The position numbers and the translations under genes were made by a program. The notes beneath the pieces are model-generated. The model ran no database searches, was not told where the DNA came from, and saw only the letters and a list, made by a program, of their open reading frames with translations. Positions 6,714-17,203 of a stretch of DNA of 64,000 bases are shown here, piece by piece (the stretch's first letter is position 1; every line of letters begins with the position of its first letter). The stretch is from Sulfuricaulis sp. (GTDB lineage Bacteria > Pseudomonadota > Gammaproteobacteria > Acidiferrobacterales > Sulfurifustaceae), in NCBI RefSeq assembly GCF_024653915.1, contig NZ_JANLGY010000005.1, forward strand, positions 62,001 to 126,000, given 5' to 3'.

Positions 6714-9284
6714 CTATCCCGCGGCCATCACCGTGGTTGAAGCTAACTTTGAGGCGCGCGGGCGGGTAAGACGCAAGGCGTTGGCCACCACCAGCAGCGA
6801 ACTGGCCGACATACCCAGTGCCGCCATCCACGGGCTGAGATAACCGGCGGCGGCAACCGGCAAGGCGATCAGGTTGTAGGCCACGGCCCAGACCAGGTTC
6901 TGGCGAATAATGCCAAGGGTTCGGCGTGAAACGGCCAACCCGTCGGCCAGGTGCGACAGTTTCTGCGACAGCAGAATCATGTCGGCACTGGCGGCGGCCA
7001 CGGCGGTGCCGCCGCCCATGGCGATGGAAACCTGGGCGGCCGCCAGCACCGGGGCGTCGTTCACGCCATCGCCGATCATGGCGGCCACGGCGCCTTGTTG
7101 TTGCAGTGTTTTGATACATTCGAGTTTGTCCGCCGGTTTCAGATCCCACGCCAGTTCGTTAATGCCGAGTGCTCCGGCGACCCGGCGCGCGGCCATTTCA
7201 TGATCGCCGGTGAGCAGCATGGTGGATTTTCCCTGGCGGTGCAATTCGTCTATTAGCTCGCGCGCACCAGGGCGCACTTCGTCGCTGAGGACGAAGGCGG
7301 CGTGCAATTTATCCGTGCCGGCGAGCAGCACCACGGTATCGCCCGCGCTTCTCAGTTGCCCGAGCATCCCGGTCTCCACGATGTGTTTGGTTTGTTCCTC
7401 GATGTAGGACGGCGTGCCGAGAAAATACTTCTGGTTGTTGACGAGGCCGCATAGCCCGGCGCCCGGCGTGTTGATGACTTCGCTGGCTGTTGGCGCAGAT
7501 TGTTGGCAGGCCTCGATCAGTGCGCGCGCGATGGGATGTTCGGAGTGGCGCTCCAGGGCGCTGGCAATGCCGAGACTCTGGTTTGCCGTCAGCGATGAAA
7601 TTGTCCGCGTTTCCAGCAGGTGCAACCTTCCGCGCGTCAGCGTGCCGGTCTTGTCGAATATGAAATGGGTAGCGTGCGCCAGGGTCTCGAGCGCGTGCCC
7701 GCGCGTTACCAGCAGGCCCAAGCGTGTGAGCTGTCCGGTCGCGGCCGTGATGGCGGCGGGTGTGGCCAGCGACAGGGCGCAAGGGCAGGTGACCACCAGC
7801 ACGGCGATGGTGGCAGGGAGCCACAGCGCCGCGTCATGTGTCCACCAGTAGAACGCTACGAAAGCTGCCAGCAATAATACCGCCGCCACGAAACCGGCGG
7901 CGATGCGGTCGGCCAGTTGCGCGAGGCGCGGTTTTTCAGAGCTGGCGCGGTCCAGCAGCCGCAGGATGGAAGACAGTATGGTGTCGGGTCCGGTCTTTTC
8001 GACACGCGCCGTGAGCGGACTTTCGATGTTGAGGGTGCCGCCAATCAGAGGTTGCCCCGGCCCTTTAGTCACCGGCAGGTTCTCGCCTGTGAGCAGAGAT
8101 TCATCCACGGTGGAGCGGCCCTCCAGCACCACGCTGTCCGCCGGAATGGATTCGCCGGGGCGGATGCGCACCCGATCGCCGGTTTGCAATTCCGCCACCG
8201 CCACCGTTTCGGCCATATAAATAGATTCCCTCGGCTCGCCCCCTTCTCCCTCTGGGAGAAGGGATGAGGGGGAGGGGTTAGCGACTTCCGTGATACGCGT
8301 GGCCATGGCCGGTGTCGCCCGCACCAATGTCTCTGAGGCCTCGCTGGCGCGCTTGTGTGCCGCCAGTTCGAAATAGCGCGCGGTCAACAGGAAGAACGCG
8401 AACATGCACACCGAGTCGTAGTAAACCGTGCCTTCACCGGTGACGGTGGTCCACAGACTGGCCAGGAAGGCCGCGCCGATGCCGAGCGATACTGGTACAT
8501 CCATGCCGGTACGGAAATGTTTCAGGTCGCGCCATGCCGAGCGGAAGAAGGGTTGTGCGGAATAAAGCAGAACGGGCAGTGTCAGCAGCAGGCTGACCCA
8601 GTAGAAGAAGCGCCGGTATTCGATTTCCACCCCCGACCAGTCGCCGACATACAGTGCGACCGAGAGCGTCATGACCTGCATTCCGAAAACGCCGGCTACG
8701 CCTACACGCCGCAGCAGTTGGCGGCGGTCGTTTTCGAGTTGCTGCTGGTAACGCCCCGGATCGAACGGGTGCGCGAGGTAACCGATGCGGCTGACGGCTT
8801 GCAGTATATCGCTCAGATGTATGTGGCGCTCGTCCCAGCGCACACGTGCGCGATGCGTGGCGTAATTGATGTGCGCTGACAAGACGCCGGGCACATGCGC
8901 GAGATGGCGTTCATTGAGCCACACGCAGGCGGGGCAGGTGATGCCCTCGAGGATCAGCGCCGCTTCGCGCACGTGCTCGCCGTCGGCGCGGACGAAACTT
9001 TTCTGTATCTCGGGATGATCGTAGAGCGTGGTTTGGCGCAAAAATTCTGGCATGATTTCGCGTGCCGTTGGCGCCTCCGCAGTGCGGTATTTGTAATAGT
9101 CGCTCAAGCCGCCATTGACGATCGCCTGTGTCACGGCCTCGCAGCCATGGCAGCACATCGGACGCGCCGCTCCCTCGATGTCCACGGTCAAATCAATGCC
9201 CCGCGGCACTGGCAGCCCGCAATGAAAACACACGGCTGTGGCGACGTGTATTGCGGGAGGCGACTGCGTGACAATGGTGGACAT
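6714..9284 (-). CDS. ccoI: Copper-translocating P-type ATPase CcoI (FixI)
   Basis: An 856-residue P1B-type ATPase that exports copper to the periplasm for cbb3 oxidase assembly. It has an N-terminal Cys-rich region (CFHCGLPV), a heavy-metal domain with CPAC near residue 117, eight predicted helices, the CPC motif in CPCALSLATPAA, the phosphorylation site DKTGTLTRG and the hinge GDGVNDAPVLAAA. Between ITEV and AETVAVAELQTGD (actuator-domain entry) there is an extra stretch, NPSPSSLLPEGEGGEPRE, encoded by a REP-like palindrome inserted in frame at about 8232-8280. The length is slightly above the family norm because of it. The insertion has not broken the frame. Confidence 0.94.
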   Translation of the reverse strand: MSTIVTQSPPAIHVATAVCFHCGLPVPRGIDLTVDIEGAARPMCCHGCEAVTQAIVNGGLSDYYKYRTAEAPTAREIMPEFLRQTTLYDHPEIQKSFVRADGEHVREAALILEGITCPACVWLNERHLAHVPGVLSAHINYATHRARVRWDERHIHLSDILQAVSRIGYLAHPFDPGRYQQQLENDRRQLLRRVGVAGVFGMQVMTLSVALYVGDWSGVEIEYRRFFYWVSLLLTLPVLLYSAQPFFRSAWRDLKHFRTGMDVPVSLGIGAAFLASLWTTVTGEGTVYYDSVCMFAFFLLTARYFELAAHKRASEASETLVRATPAMATRITEVANPSPSSLLPEGEGGEPRESIYMAETVAVAELQTGDRVRIRPGESIPADSVVLEGRSTVDESLLTGENLPVTKGPGQPLIGGTLNIESPLTARVEKTGPDTILSSILRLLDRASSEKPRLAQLADRIAAGFVAAVLLLAAFVAFYWWTHDAALWLPATIAVLVVTCPCALSLATPAAITAATGQLTRLGLLVTRGHALETLAHATHFIFDKTGTLTRGRLHLLETRTISSLTANQSLGIASALERHSEHPIARALIEACQQSAPTASEVINTPGAGLCGLVNNQKYFLGTPSYIEEQTKHIVETGMLGQLRSAGDTVVLLAGTDKLHAAFVLSDEVRPGARELIDELHRQGKSTMLLTGDHEMAARRVAGALGINELAWDLKPADKLECIKTLQQQGAVAAMIGDGVNDAPVLAAAQVSIAMGGGTAVAAASADMILLSQKLSHLADGLAVSRRTLGIIRQNLVWAVAYNLIALPVAAAGYLSPWMAALGMSASSLLVVANALRLTRPRASKLASTTVMAAG
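8232..8280. repeat. REP-like palindrome inserted inside ccoI
   Basis: A perfect 10-bp stem (CCCTTCTCCC at 8241-8250 and GGGAGAAGGG at 8254-8263, loop TCT) with a flanking GATGAGGGGGAGGGG tail. The 30 bases from CGGCTCGCC through the stem are almost identical to the element in ccoQ at 12493-12524. On the minus strand it is translated as part of CcoI. Confidence 0.85.
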
Positions 9285-9522
9285 GGATGGGCGATGAAAT
9301 CCCTGATGCGCAGGGTCATTCTATATGATTCACGCCATCAAGCGATGCTTGTGCTTTTGAGGGCGCAATAATTGGGCGCCCGACGGCGTTTTATTCTGGC
9401 ATAAATTTTTTTGTTTAGTGGTTTACTGGGGATTGTTCCACAATGCTTGTCGTTGACGTGCACAATGGTTTGCAGGAAACTTGGCCGCGCAAACATTATT
9501 GCGCAGCGCGGGAGAGCAAAGC

Positions 9523-10125
9523 ATGATTCTGAGTCACGTCTGGGGTTTGTTGTTCCATCCGGAAGAAGAATGGAAAACCATCCGGAAGGAAAACTGCACC
9601 ATCGGCAAGTGTTATTGCTCCCACGTCCTGCTGCTCGCCGCCATTCCGCCGCTGGCCGGTTACATTGGTACCACACAAGTCGGCTGGCAGGTCACGGCCC
9701 GCGAGGTACACACCCTGACGCCCGAGAGCGCGCTGTGGATCGCGGTCCTGTCGTACATCACCATACTTGTGGCGGTGTTCACCATCGGCAAACTGATTCA
9801 CTGGATGGGCCAGACTTACGGCACCAAACAGACGCTGTCCCAGTGCATTGCGCTGGCGGCCTATACCGCGACGCCGCTGTATCTCTCCGGCATCATGCTG
9901 CTGTATCCGATGCTGTGGCTGAACCTGTTGCTTGGCCTGCCAGTACTCGCGTACACCGTATACCTGCTTTACACCGGCGTGCCGATCATCATGGGCATTC
10001 CCCAGGAGCGCGGCTTTCTGTTTTCCACCGCGGTGCTGGCGGTCGGCCTGGTGGCGCTGGTGGCGGTGCTCGCCGCGACGGTCATACTCTGGGATATTGG
10101 CGCCGGCCCGGTGTTCGCCGGATAA
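9523..10125 (+). CDS. Yip1-family multi-pass membrane protein
   Basis: Start placed at ATG 9523 (GGGAGAGCAAAGC upstream); the frame is open to 9481 without likeness. The 200-residue product begins ILSHVWGLLFHPEEEWKTI, the typical opening of bacterial Yip1-domain proteins, followed by about five membrane helices. Its role is unknown. It lies between the divergent ccoIS genes and the FNR-type promoter of ccoN, on the same strand as ccoN, but the promoter site after it suggests separate transcription. Confidence 0.75.
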   Translation: MILSHVWGLLFHPEEEWKTIRKENCTIGKCYCSHVLLLAAIPPLAGYIGTTQVGWQVTAREVHTLTPESALWIAVLSYITILVAVFTIGKLIHWMGQTYGTKQTLSQCIALAAYTATPLYLSGIMLLYPMLWLNLLLGLPVLAYTVYLLYTGVPIIMGIPQERGFLFSTAVLAVGLVALVAVLAATVILWDIGAGPVFAG

Positions 10126-10128
10126 GGT

Positions 10129-10166
10129 TTGACCTGCGTCAACGTGATGTCGCCTGTATTTATAGT
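10129..10166 (+). promoter_or_regulatory. FNR/ANR-type operator and promoter of ccoNOQP
   Basis: TTGACCTGCGTCAA (10129-10142) is a perfect TTGAC-N4-GTCAA palindrome, the FNR/ANR consensus. TATAGT at 10161-10166 or TACTTT at 10165-10170 can serve as the -10 box, which puts the box near position -38 to -42, as in FNR-activated class II promoters. The ccoN start follows at 10254. Oxygen-limited induction is the expected behaviour for a cbb3 operon. Confidence 0.8.
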
Positions 10167-10253
10167 ACTTTCTGCACCGGGCCGAGCCTTCCGGTGACGC
10201 AACCACATCGTTGTATCGAGCATTAATAATTTACGCGGAATAGCGGGAGAAAC

Positions 10254-11675
<1,422 letters not shown>

Positions 11676-11685
11676 GGGAACGACC

Positions 11686-12300
11686 ATGGCATCCGGACAT
11701 GACAAAGTTGAAAAAAACGTCGGCCTGCTGATCGTCCTGACGGTGCTGGTGATCTCGGTGGGCGGACTGGTGGAAATCCTGCCGCTGTTTTTCCAGAAGT
11801 CCATGACCGAAGCGGTGGCGGGCCTGAAGCCCTACTCGGCGCTGGAACTGGAAGGCCGCGACATTTATATCCGTGAATCCTGCATGGTGTGTCATTCCCA
11901 GATGATCCGCCCGTTCCGCGCCGAGACTGAACGCTACGGTCATTACTCGGTGGCCGGCGAATTTGTTTACGACCGCCCGTTCCAGTGGGGCAGCAAGCGC
12001 ACCGGCCCGGACCTGCATCGTGTCGGCGGGCGCTATTCAGACGAGTGGCACCGCGTGCACCTGATCAATCCGCGCGACGTGGTGCCGGAATCGATCATGC
12101 CGGGTTATCCGTGGCTGGCGAAGAACAAGCTCGATCCGTCGTTGATCCAGAAGAAGATGCGGGTGTTGCGCACGCTCGGGCACCCGTACACGGACGAAGA
12201 CATCAAGAATGCCCCCGGAGAACTGGAAGGCAAGACCGAAATGGACGCGCTGATTGCCCACCTCCAGAACTTGGGCACGACCATCAAGGCACGGAGATGA
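11686..12300 (+). CDS. ccoO: cbb3-type cytochrome c oxidase subunit II CcoO (monoheme c)
   Basis: Start at ATG 11686 (GAGGGAACGACC upstream); the frame extends back into ccoN but the family begins here. The 204-residue product has an N-terminal membrane helix (about 14-33), the heme-binding CMVCH near residue 66, and the conserved SQMIRPFR and [18 protein letters not shown]. It passes electrons from CcoP to CcoN on the periplasmic side. The stop is one base from the ccoQ start. Confidence 0.96.
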   Translation: MASGHDKVEKNVGLLIVLTVLVISVGGLVEILPLFFQKSMTEAVAGLKPYSALELEGRDIYIRESCMVCHSQMIRPFRAETERYGHYSVAGEFVYDRPFQWGSKRTGPDLHRVGGRYSDEWHRVHLINPRDVVPESIMPGYPWLAKNKLDPSLIQKKMRVLRTLGHPYTDEDIKNAPGELEGKTEMDALIAHLQNLGTTIKARR

Positions 12301-12301
12301 C

Positions 12302-12583
12302 ATGAGCCAGGTGATGTTTCATTCGATCTGGACGGTGCTGCTGCTGATCCTGTTTGTCGGCATTATCGTTTGGGCCTTCAGTTCGCGGCGCAAGCGCGCG
12401 TTCGACGAGGCCGCACGACTGCCCTTAGAAGATGAAGATACTCACTTACTCCCCCCCTCCCAGAGATTACCAACGCGTGCGTCAGCACGCTTCGGCTCGC
12501 CCCCTTCTCCCTCCGGGAGAAGGGGTGGGGATGAGGGCGGGAGTAGACGGGGCACGAGGTCAGTGGAAAAAAAACATGTCTGA
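12302..12583 (+). CDS. ccoQ: CcoQ with a repeat-derived C-terminal extension
   Basis: The first 45 residues are a normal CcoQ: one membrane helix (about 9-26, WTVLLLILFVGIIVWAF), then the conserved basic/acidic tail RRKRAFDEAARLPLEDE. After that the frame runs through a REP-like palindrome (12491-12545) and ends in SVEKKHV, overlapping the ccoP start by 8 bases. At 93 residues it is well above the usual 50-60. CcoQ stabilises the cbb3 complex; the added Arg/Gly/Ser/Pro-rich tail would lie in the cytoplasm. Confidence 0.88.
   Translation: MSQVMFHSIWTVLLLILFVGIIVWAFSSRRKRAFDEAARLPLEDEDTHLLPPSQRLPTRASARFGSPPSPSGRRGGDEGGSRRGTRSVEKKHV
12491..12545. repeat. REP-like palindrome inside the 3' end of ccoQ
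   Basis: A perfect 11-bp stem (CCCCTTCTCCC at 12501-12511, GGGAGAAGGGG at 12515-12525, loop TCC) with a GTGGGGATGAGGG tail. It is nearly identical to the ccoI copy at 8232-8280. It extends CcoQ and comes within about 30 bases of the ccoP start. Confidence 0.85.
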
Positions 12584-13508
12584 CTTCACGAGCGCTTTTT
12601 GGAGCTGGTTCATCATCATCCCGGTGGTCGGCGGCATCATCGCCATGTTCTGGCTCAATCGCTGGATGTCCGGCGGACCGCGCCCGAAAGACGATGAAAA
12701 ACCCAAGTCTCATGGCCACACGTGGGATGAAGATCTGCAAGAGCTGAACAACCCGCTGCCCAAGTGGTGGCTGAACCTGTTCTACATCACGCTGGTTTTC
12801 GGTATCGGCTATCTGGTGCTTTATCCGGGCCTCGGTACCTTTGGCGGCATTCTCGGCTGGACGCAGAAAGGCCAATACGAAGGCGAGATTACCGCCGCCG
12901 ACAAGGCCTTCAATCCGCTGTACGAGAAATATCTCAAAGAAGATCTCAAGTTGCTCGCCGCCAATCGTGAAGCGATCAAAACGGGCGAACGCCTGTATGT
13001 GAACTATTGCACCGGTTGTCACGGCTCGGATGCCGGTGGCGCTTCGGGTTATCCCAGCCTGCGTGACGAGGACTGGCTGTACGGTGGCGATCCGCAAATG
13101 ATCAAGGTCTCGATCATGAACGGCCGCACCGGCGCGATGCCGCCGTGGGGCGCGGTGCTGGGACCGGAAGGCACGGCCAATGTCGCCGAATACGTGCTGC
13201 AACTGAGTGGCCGCAGCGTGAATGACACCGTGGCCGAAACCGGCAAGGAAAAATTCAAGCAGCTGTGCGTGGCCTGCCATGACGCGGACGGCAAGGGTAA
13301 TCAGGCGCTGGGCGCGCCCAACCTGACCGACAACATCTGGCTCTACGGCGGCTCGAAGCAGAAGATCATGGAGAGTATCGACAAGGGCCGCTCCGGCCGC
13401 ATGCCGGCGCATGCCGAATTCCTCGGCGAGGCCAAGGTGCATCTGCTCGCCGCCTACATCTACAGCCTGTCACATCCCGTCGCGGGGGGCAGCACGGAGA
13501 AACATTGA
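12576..13508 (+). CDS. ccoP: cbb3-type cytochrome c oxidase subunit III CcoP (diheme c)
   Basis: Start at ATG 12576 (MSDFTSAFWSWF); the longer frame upstream would translate the REP element. The 310-residue product has two membrane helices (about 8-27 and 60-80) and two cytochrome c domains with CTGCH (about 146-150) and CVACH (about 230-234). It receives electrons from soluble cytochrome c. The nearest upstream purine tract is GTGGAAAAAAAAC, an unusual site created at the edge of the repeat. The stop overlaps a possible TTG start of ccoG. Confidence 0.96.
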   Translation: MSDFTSAFWSWFIIIPVVGGIIAMFWLNRWMSGGPRPKDDEKPKSHGHTWDEDLQELNNPLPKWWLNLFYITLVFGIGYLVLYPGLGTFGGILGWTQKGQYEGEITAADKAFNPLYEKYLKEDLKLLAANREAIKTGERLYVNYCTGCHGSDAGGASGYPSLRDEDWLYGGDPQMIKVSIMNGRTGAMPPWGAVLGPEGTANVAEYVLQLSGRSVNDTVAETGKEKFKQLCVACHDADGKGNQALGAPNLTDNIWLYGGSKQKIMESIDKGRSGRMPAHAEFLGEAKVHLLAAYIYSLSHPVAGGSTEKH

Positions 13509-13510
13509 AC

Positions 13511-15094
13511 ATGAAACCGCCAGCCGATTCATCGGGGCGGGAGGAGAAAGAAAAGAGCGGTGCAGAAGAAAAAAAGCGCATACCCTCTTTAGTCGAATCG
13601 CAGGAAGAGGTGGCGCGCCTCGCTGCGGAAAAAAAATCACGCGCCGCTGAAACACCGCGCAAGCCCCGCGCCGTCCCGAACCGCATCATCCCCATCGCCG
13701 AGGTGGACGCGGTTCAGGAAGGACTGTACGCCAAGCGCCAGCGCGTCTATTCCCGCGAGGTCCACGGTTACTTCGCCACGCTGCGCGTGGCCATGGTCGG
13801 CCTCACGCTCGGCCTCTATTATTTTCTGCCGTGGTTCAACTGGGGCGAGGGACGGCAGGCGTTCCTGATCGACCTGCCGAACCGCAAGTTCCACCTGTTC
13901 GCCTGGACCTTCTGGCCGCAGGACCTGTTCTTCCTCACCGCCATCCTCGTCATCTCCGCGCTGTCGCTGTTCCTGTTCACCGCCATCGCCGGGCGCGTGT
14001 GGTGCGGCTTCACCTGTCCGCAGACGGTGTGGACCGAGGTGTTCCTGTGGATCGAGCGCCAGATCGAGGGCGACCGCCCGAAGCAGCTGAAGCTCGCGAA
14101 CCTCCCCTGGAACCATCGCGACAAGCTGGTGAAGAAAGGCAGCAAGCACTTCGTCTGGATCGTGTTTTCCCTGTGGACCGGTTTCACCTTCGTCGGTTAT
14201 GTCACGCCCATCCGCGAACTGGCGCTGTCGTTCACGCAGTTCGCGCTTGGGCCGTGGGAGCTCTTCTGGATTCTGTTCTACGGTGGCGCCACCTACGGCA
14301 ACGCCGGCTGGCTGCGCGAGCAGGTGTGCCTGTACATGTGCCCGTACGCGCGTTTTCAGGGCGCCATGTTCGACCGCAACACGCTGATCATCTCCTATGA
14401 TCCCGCGCGTGGCGACCCGCGTGGTGCGCGCCAGCGCGGGGTGGAGCCGAAAGTTCAGGGGCTCGGCGACTGCATCGATTGCACCCTGTGCGTGCAGGTC
14501 TGCCCCACCGGCATTGACATTCGCGACGGGCTCCAGGTCGGTTGCATTGCCTGCGCCGCGTGCGTCGACGTGTGCGACACCGTGATGGACAAGATGGGCT
14601 ATCCCAAGGGGCTCATCCGCTATACCAGCGAAAACGCGCTCGAAGGCAAGCCGGTCAAGCTGCTGCGCCCGCGCGTGCTGATTTACACTGGATTACTGGC
14701 AGCGATTGTCGCGGCGTTGGTAATTGCCGTATTGTTGCGCGTGCCACTCCAGCTCGACGTGCTGCGCGACCGCAACGCGCTGTTTCGTGAGACCTTCGAT
14801 GGTTTGATCGAGAATACCTATACACTCAAGGTCATGAACATGGATAACGGACCGCATCGCTATGTGCTCAACGCGTATGGTATCGAAGACTTGCAACTGC
14901 GCACGGACCGCCCCGAGATCACGGCGGCGGCGGGCGAGGTGGTGGAAGTGCCGGTGCGCTTGCAGGCCAATCGCGCCAATCTGAAGCAACGCAGTACGCC
15001 GGTTTACATCCGTTTGCAGGCTGTTGATACCGACGGCCTTGCCACCGAGCAGACCGCGCGCTTCCTCGGTCCAGCCGGCGAGCGAAGTCAATAA
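13511..15094 (+). CDS. ccoG: Cytochrome c oxidase accessory protein CcoG (RdxA/FixG)
   Basis: Start ATG at 13511 (a TTG two codons earlier overlaps the ccoP stop). This is a 527-residue membrane protein with about five helices, a NapH-like WCGFTCPQTVW motif, a ferredoxin domain with two clusters (CIDCTLCVQVCP and CIACAACVDVCD), and a C-terminal Ig-like domain. It acts in the copper step of cbb3 assembly, probably as a cupric reductase. The first 60 residues are a charged, low-complexity extension. Confidence 0.95.
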   Translation: MKPPADSSGREEKEKSGAEEKKRIPSLVESQEEVARLAAEKKSRAAETPRKPRAVPNRIIPIAEVDAVQEGLYAKRQRVYSREVHGYFATLRVAMVGLTLGLYYFLPWFNWGEGRQAFLIDLPNRKFHLFAWTFWPQDLFFLTAILVISALSLFLFTAIAGRVWCGFTCPQTVWTEVFLWIERQIEGDRPKQLKLANLPWNHRDKLVKKGSKHFVWIVFSLWTGFTFVGYVTPIRELALSFTQFALGPWELFWILFYGGATYGNAGWLREQVCLYMCPYARFQGAMFDRNTLIISYDPARGDPRGARQRGVEPKVQGLGDCIDCTLCVQVCPTGIDIRDGLQVGCIACAACVDVCDTVMDKMGYPKGLIRYTSENALEGKPVKLLRPRVLIYTGLLAAIVAALVIAVLLRVPLQLDVLRDRNALFRETFDGLIENTYTLKVMNMDNGPHRYVLNAYGIEDLQLRTDRPEITAAAGEVVEVPVRLQANRANLKQRSTPVYIRLQAVDTDGLATEQTARFLGPAGERSQ

Positions 15095-15113
15095 AAGTAG
15101 TCTCAAAAATATT

Positions 15114-15152
15114 ACCCTCTCCCCTTGCGGGAGAGGGTGGGGGAGAGGGGGA
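15114..15152. repeat. REP-like palindrome between ccoG and ccoH
   Basis: A perfect 10-bp stem (ACCCTCTCCC at 15114-15123, GGGAGAGGGT at 15129-15138, loop CTTGC) with a GGGGGAGAGGGGG tail. It is the same class as the ccoI and ccoQ elements and sits in the 85-base gap before ccoH, where it could also stabilise or end the transcript. Confidence 0.8.
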
Positions 15153-15179
15153 ATCTTATTGTGAAATTACATTTTTGGA

Positions 15180-15704
15180 ATGACTTCTATGCACGGGAAA
15201 AAGGACAAAGAACAGAGCATCCGCTGGTACCGCGAACCCTTCGTATGGCTGTTGATCGCGTTGCCGCTGACGGCCGTAATCGCGAGTTTCATCACCTTGG
15301 GCCTGGCCATCAGATCTGACGACGGTGTGGTGGAGGATGACTATTACCGCCGCGGCAAGGAGATCAACCTGGTGCTGGCGCGCGATCAGGCCGCGGCGAC
15401 CCGCGGCCTGCAAGGCCGCGTCGAGCTCGACGACGCAAAAAATCAAATGCAGCTCCGGCTCACCGTGCGCGAACGCAGCGCGATCCCGGACAACGTCGAG
15501 CTTAAATTTCTGCATGCCACGCGTTCCGGCATCGATCGTGTGCTGATTCTCGCGCGCCAGTCCGGTGGCCTGTATCAGGCGCCGCTGCCGGAGTTGGCGC
15601 AAGGCCACTGGAACGTGCAGCTCGCGGCGCAGGACTGGCGCCTGGTCGGGTCGCTGTTCGTGCCCGGCGCACGCGGTTTCGATTTGCGCCCGTCGCTTCC
15701 TTAA
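15180..15704 (+). CDS. ccoH: CcoH/FixH family protein
   Basis: A 174-residue protein with one N-terminal membrane helix (about 23-45), then the DDYYRRGKEINLVLARD motif typical of FixH and a periplasmic beta-rich domain ending in LVGSLFVPGARGFDLRP. CcoH is needed for stable cbb3 assembly. Two starts are possible (ATG 15180 or 15189); neither has a strong ribosome-binding site. It follows ccoG in the usual ccoGHIS order, except that here ccoIS lie on the other side of ccoN. Confidence 0.9.
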   Translation: MTSMHGKKDKEQSIRWYREPFVWLLIALPLTAVIASFITLGLAIRSDDGVVEDDYYRRGKEINLVLARDQAAATRGLQGRVELDDAKNQMQLRLTVRERSAIPDNVELKFLHATRSGIDRVLILARQSGGLYQAPLPELAQGHWNVQLAAQDWRLVGSLFVPGARGFDLRPSLP

Positions 15705-15706
15705 AA

Positions 15707-16033
15707 GAAAAAATTAAACAGGATTAACAGGATTTTTTGAGTTCTATTGGTTAAGTGGGTGAAGAAGCTCGGCAGGAAAAAAATAAAATCCCCCCTCCCT
15801 TGACGGGAGGGGGCGAGGGGGAGGGTGAACATCAACACTAAAGCAGCAAGTGGATTCGGAATTTGCAGCATGTCTAAACTGACACCCCCACCCCAACCCT
15901 CCCCCGTCGAGGGGGAGGGAGTATCTTGCGTTGGCCCGTCGATCTGGGTGACTGCTTGCTCATTTTTCGACAGAGGTAATTTTTATTTTTCAAAATCTTT
16001 AATCCTGTAAATCCTGTTAATCCTGTCTATTCA
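15707..16033. repeat. Nested repeats: AACAGGATT-type palindrome with two REP-like elements in its loop
   Basis: This 335-base gap holds no gene. Outer arms: AACAGGATTAACAGGATT near 15717-15734 and its inverted partner TTAATCCTGTAAATCC...TTAATCCTGTC at about 15999-16028. Between them lie two REP-like palindromes in opposite orientation: 15791-15813 (CCCCCTCCC stem, TTGAC loop) and 15897-15919 (CCCTCCCCC stem, GTCGA loop). The outer arm pair recurs without the inner elements at 59841-59948. Confidence 0.8.
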
Positions 16034-16039
16034 TCTTCT

Positions 16040-16780
16040 ATGCCTACGGAAATCACCCTCGTCTCGGCGTTCCTCGTGGGCCTGCTCGGTTCGGTGCATT
16101 GCCTCGGCATGTGCGGCGGCATCGTCGGCGCGCTCACGCTAGGACTGCACGAAGACATCCGCCGTTCCCCCGCGCGCCTGTTTCCCTATCTCCTCGCCTA
16201 CAACACCGGCCGCATCGCCAGCTACGCCGTCGCCGGCGCGCTGGTGGGCTTCCTGAGCGCGCAGATATTGCACATCGCGCCCCCGGCGCAGGCGCGCCTC
16301 GCCGCGAAAATCATCACCGGCGGATTCATGATCGCGCTCGGTCTGTATCTCGCCGGCTGGTGGCCCGGTTTGTCAGCGCTCGAGCGCCTCGGCGGCAAAC
16401 TCTGGGTGCGCATCGAGCCTTTCGGCCGGCGCTTCCTGCCGGTGAATCACCCAGCCAAAGCGCTCGCGCTCGGGCTGGTGTGGGGCTGGTTGCCCTGCGG
16501 TCTGGTTTATTCGGCGCTGGCCTTGTCGCTGGCCACGGGTAACGCCGCCCGCGGCGCCTTGCTCATGCTGGCCTTCGGCCTCGGCACGTTGCCCATGCTG
16601 TTCGCCATGGGCGCCACCGCGCGTTGGCTGGGGAATGTGGTGCGTCTCGTCTGGGTGCGCCGCGTGGCGGGTATTTTGATACTGCTCTTTGGCGTGTATA
16701 CACTGGCGGCGACGGGTGGGCACGCCGGCCATGGTGGCGAGCAGGCCAGCCACAGCAGAAGCAATAATTATGAGAACTGA
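16040..16780 (+). CDS. DsbD_2/SafE-like membrane protein, probably for cbb3 copper supply
   Basis: A 246-residue protein with six or more helices and the motif [14 protein letters not shown] at the end of helix 1, a second half with [12 protein letters not shown], and a C-terminal His-rich tail ([16 protein letters not shown]). These are marks of the PF13386 family, often found at the end of cco clusters and proposed to act in copper or redox transfer for oxidase assembly. It lies after ccoH on the same strand, past the repeat block. The Cys in CLGMC and LPC could bind metal or carry thiols. Confidence 0.82.
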   Translation: MPTEITLVSAFLVGLLGSVHCLGMCGGIVGALTLGLHEDIRRSPARLFPYLLAYNTGRIASYAVAGALVGFLSAQILHIAPPAQARLAAKIITGGFMIALGLYLAGWWPGLSALERLGGKLWVRIEPFGRRFLPVNHPAKALALGLVWGWLPCGLVYSALALSLATGNAARGALLMLAFGLGTLPMLFAMGATARWLGNVVRLVWVRRVAGILILLFGVYTLAATGGHAGHGGEQASHSRSNNYEN

Positions 16781-16814
16781 ATATGATTTTTCGAAAGGCA
16801 AGCGAGGCGCCCTT

Positions 16815-17195
16815 ATGACATTGCGCCAAATCAAAATGACCATCGGTTCCGTGGTGCTCGAAGCCGAGCTGCTGGACACGCCCACGGCGGAAGCCATCTG
16901 GAACGCGCTTCCGTTCACCTCCAAGGCCAGCACCTGGGGCGAGGAGGTTTATTTCTCGACGCCGGTGCACGTGAAACGCGAGGCCGATGCCCGCGACGTG
17001 GTACAGCCCGGCGAGCTCGCCTTCTGGATTGAGGGCGACTCCATCGCCATTGGTTTCGGCCGCACGCCGATCTCGCAGGGCAATGAAATCCGCCTCGCCG
17101 CTAAAACAAACATCTGGGGCAAGGCCAAGGGCGATGTGAAGCAGCTCAAGTCAGTGAAGTCGGGCGCGGCGATTAAGGTGGAGAAGGTCGGTTAG
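16815..17195 (+). CDS. Cyclophilin-like fold protein
   Basis: A 126-residue protein with the pattern of the PF04126 cyclophilin-like fold: an opening strand [24 protein letters not shown], a YFSTPVHV strand, then [20 protein letters not shown]. The start is uncertain: ATG 16815 has GCGAGGCG upstream and fits the family length; ATG 16770 would overlap the preceding stop. The function is unknown and isomerase activity should not be assumed. It follows the SafE-like gene on the same strand. Confidence 0.75.
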   Translation: MTLRQIKMTIGSVVLEAELLDTPTAEAIWNALPFTSKASTWGEEVYFSTPVHVKREADARDVVQPGELAFWIEGDSIAIGFGRTPISQGNEIRLAAKTNIWGKAKGDVKQLKSVKSGAAIKVEKVG

Positions 17196-17203
17196 GCAAC
17201 AAC

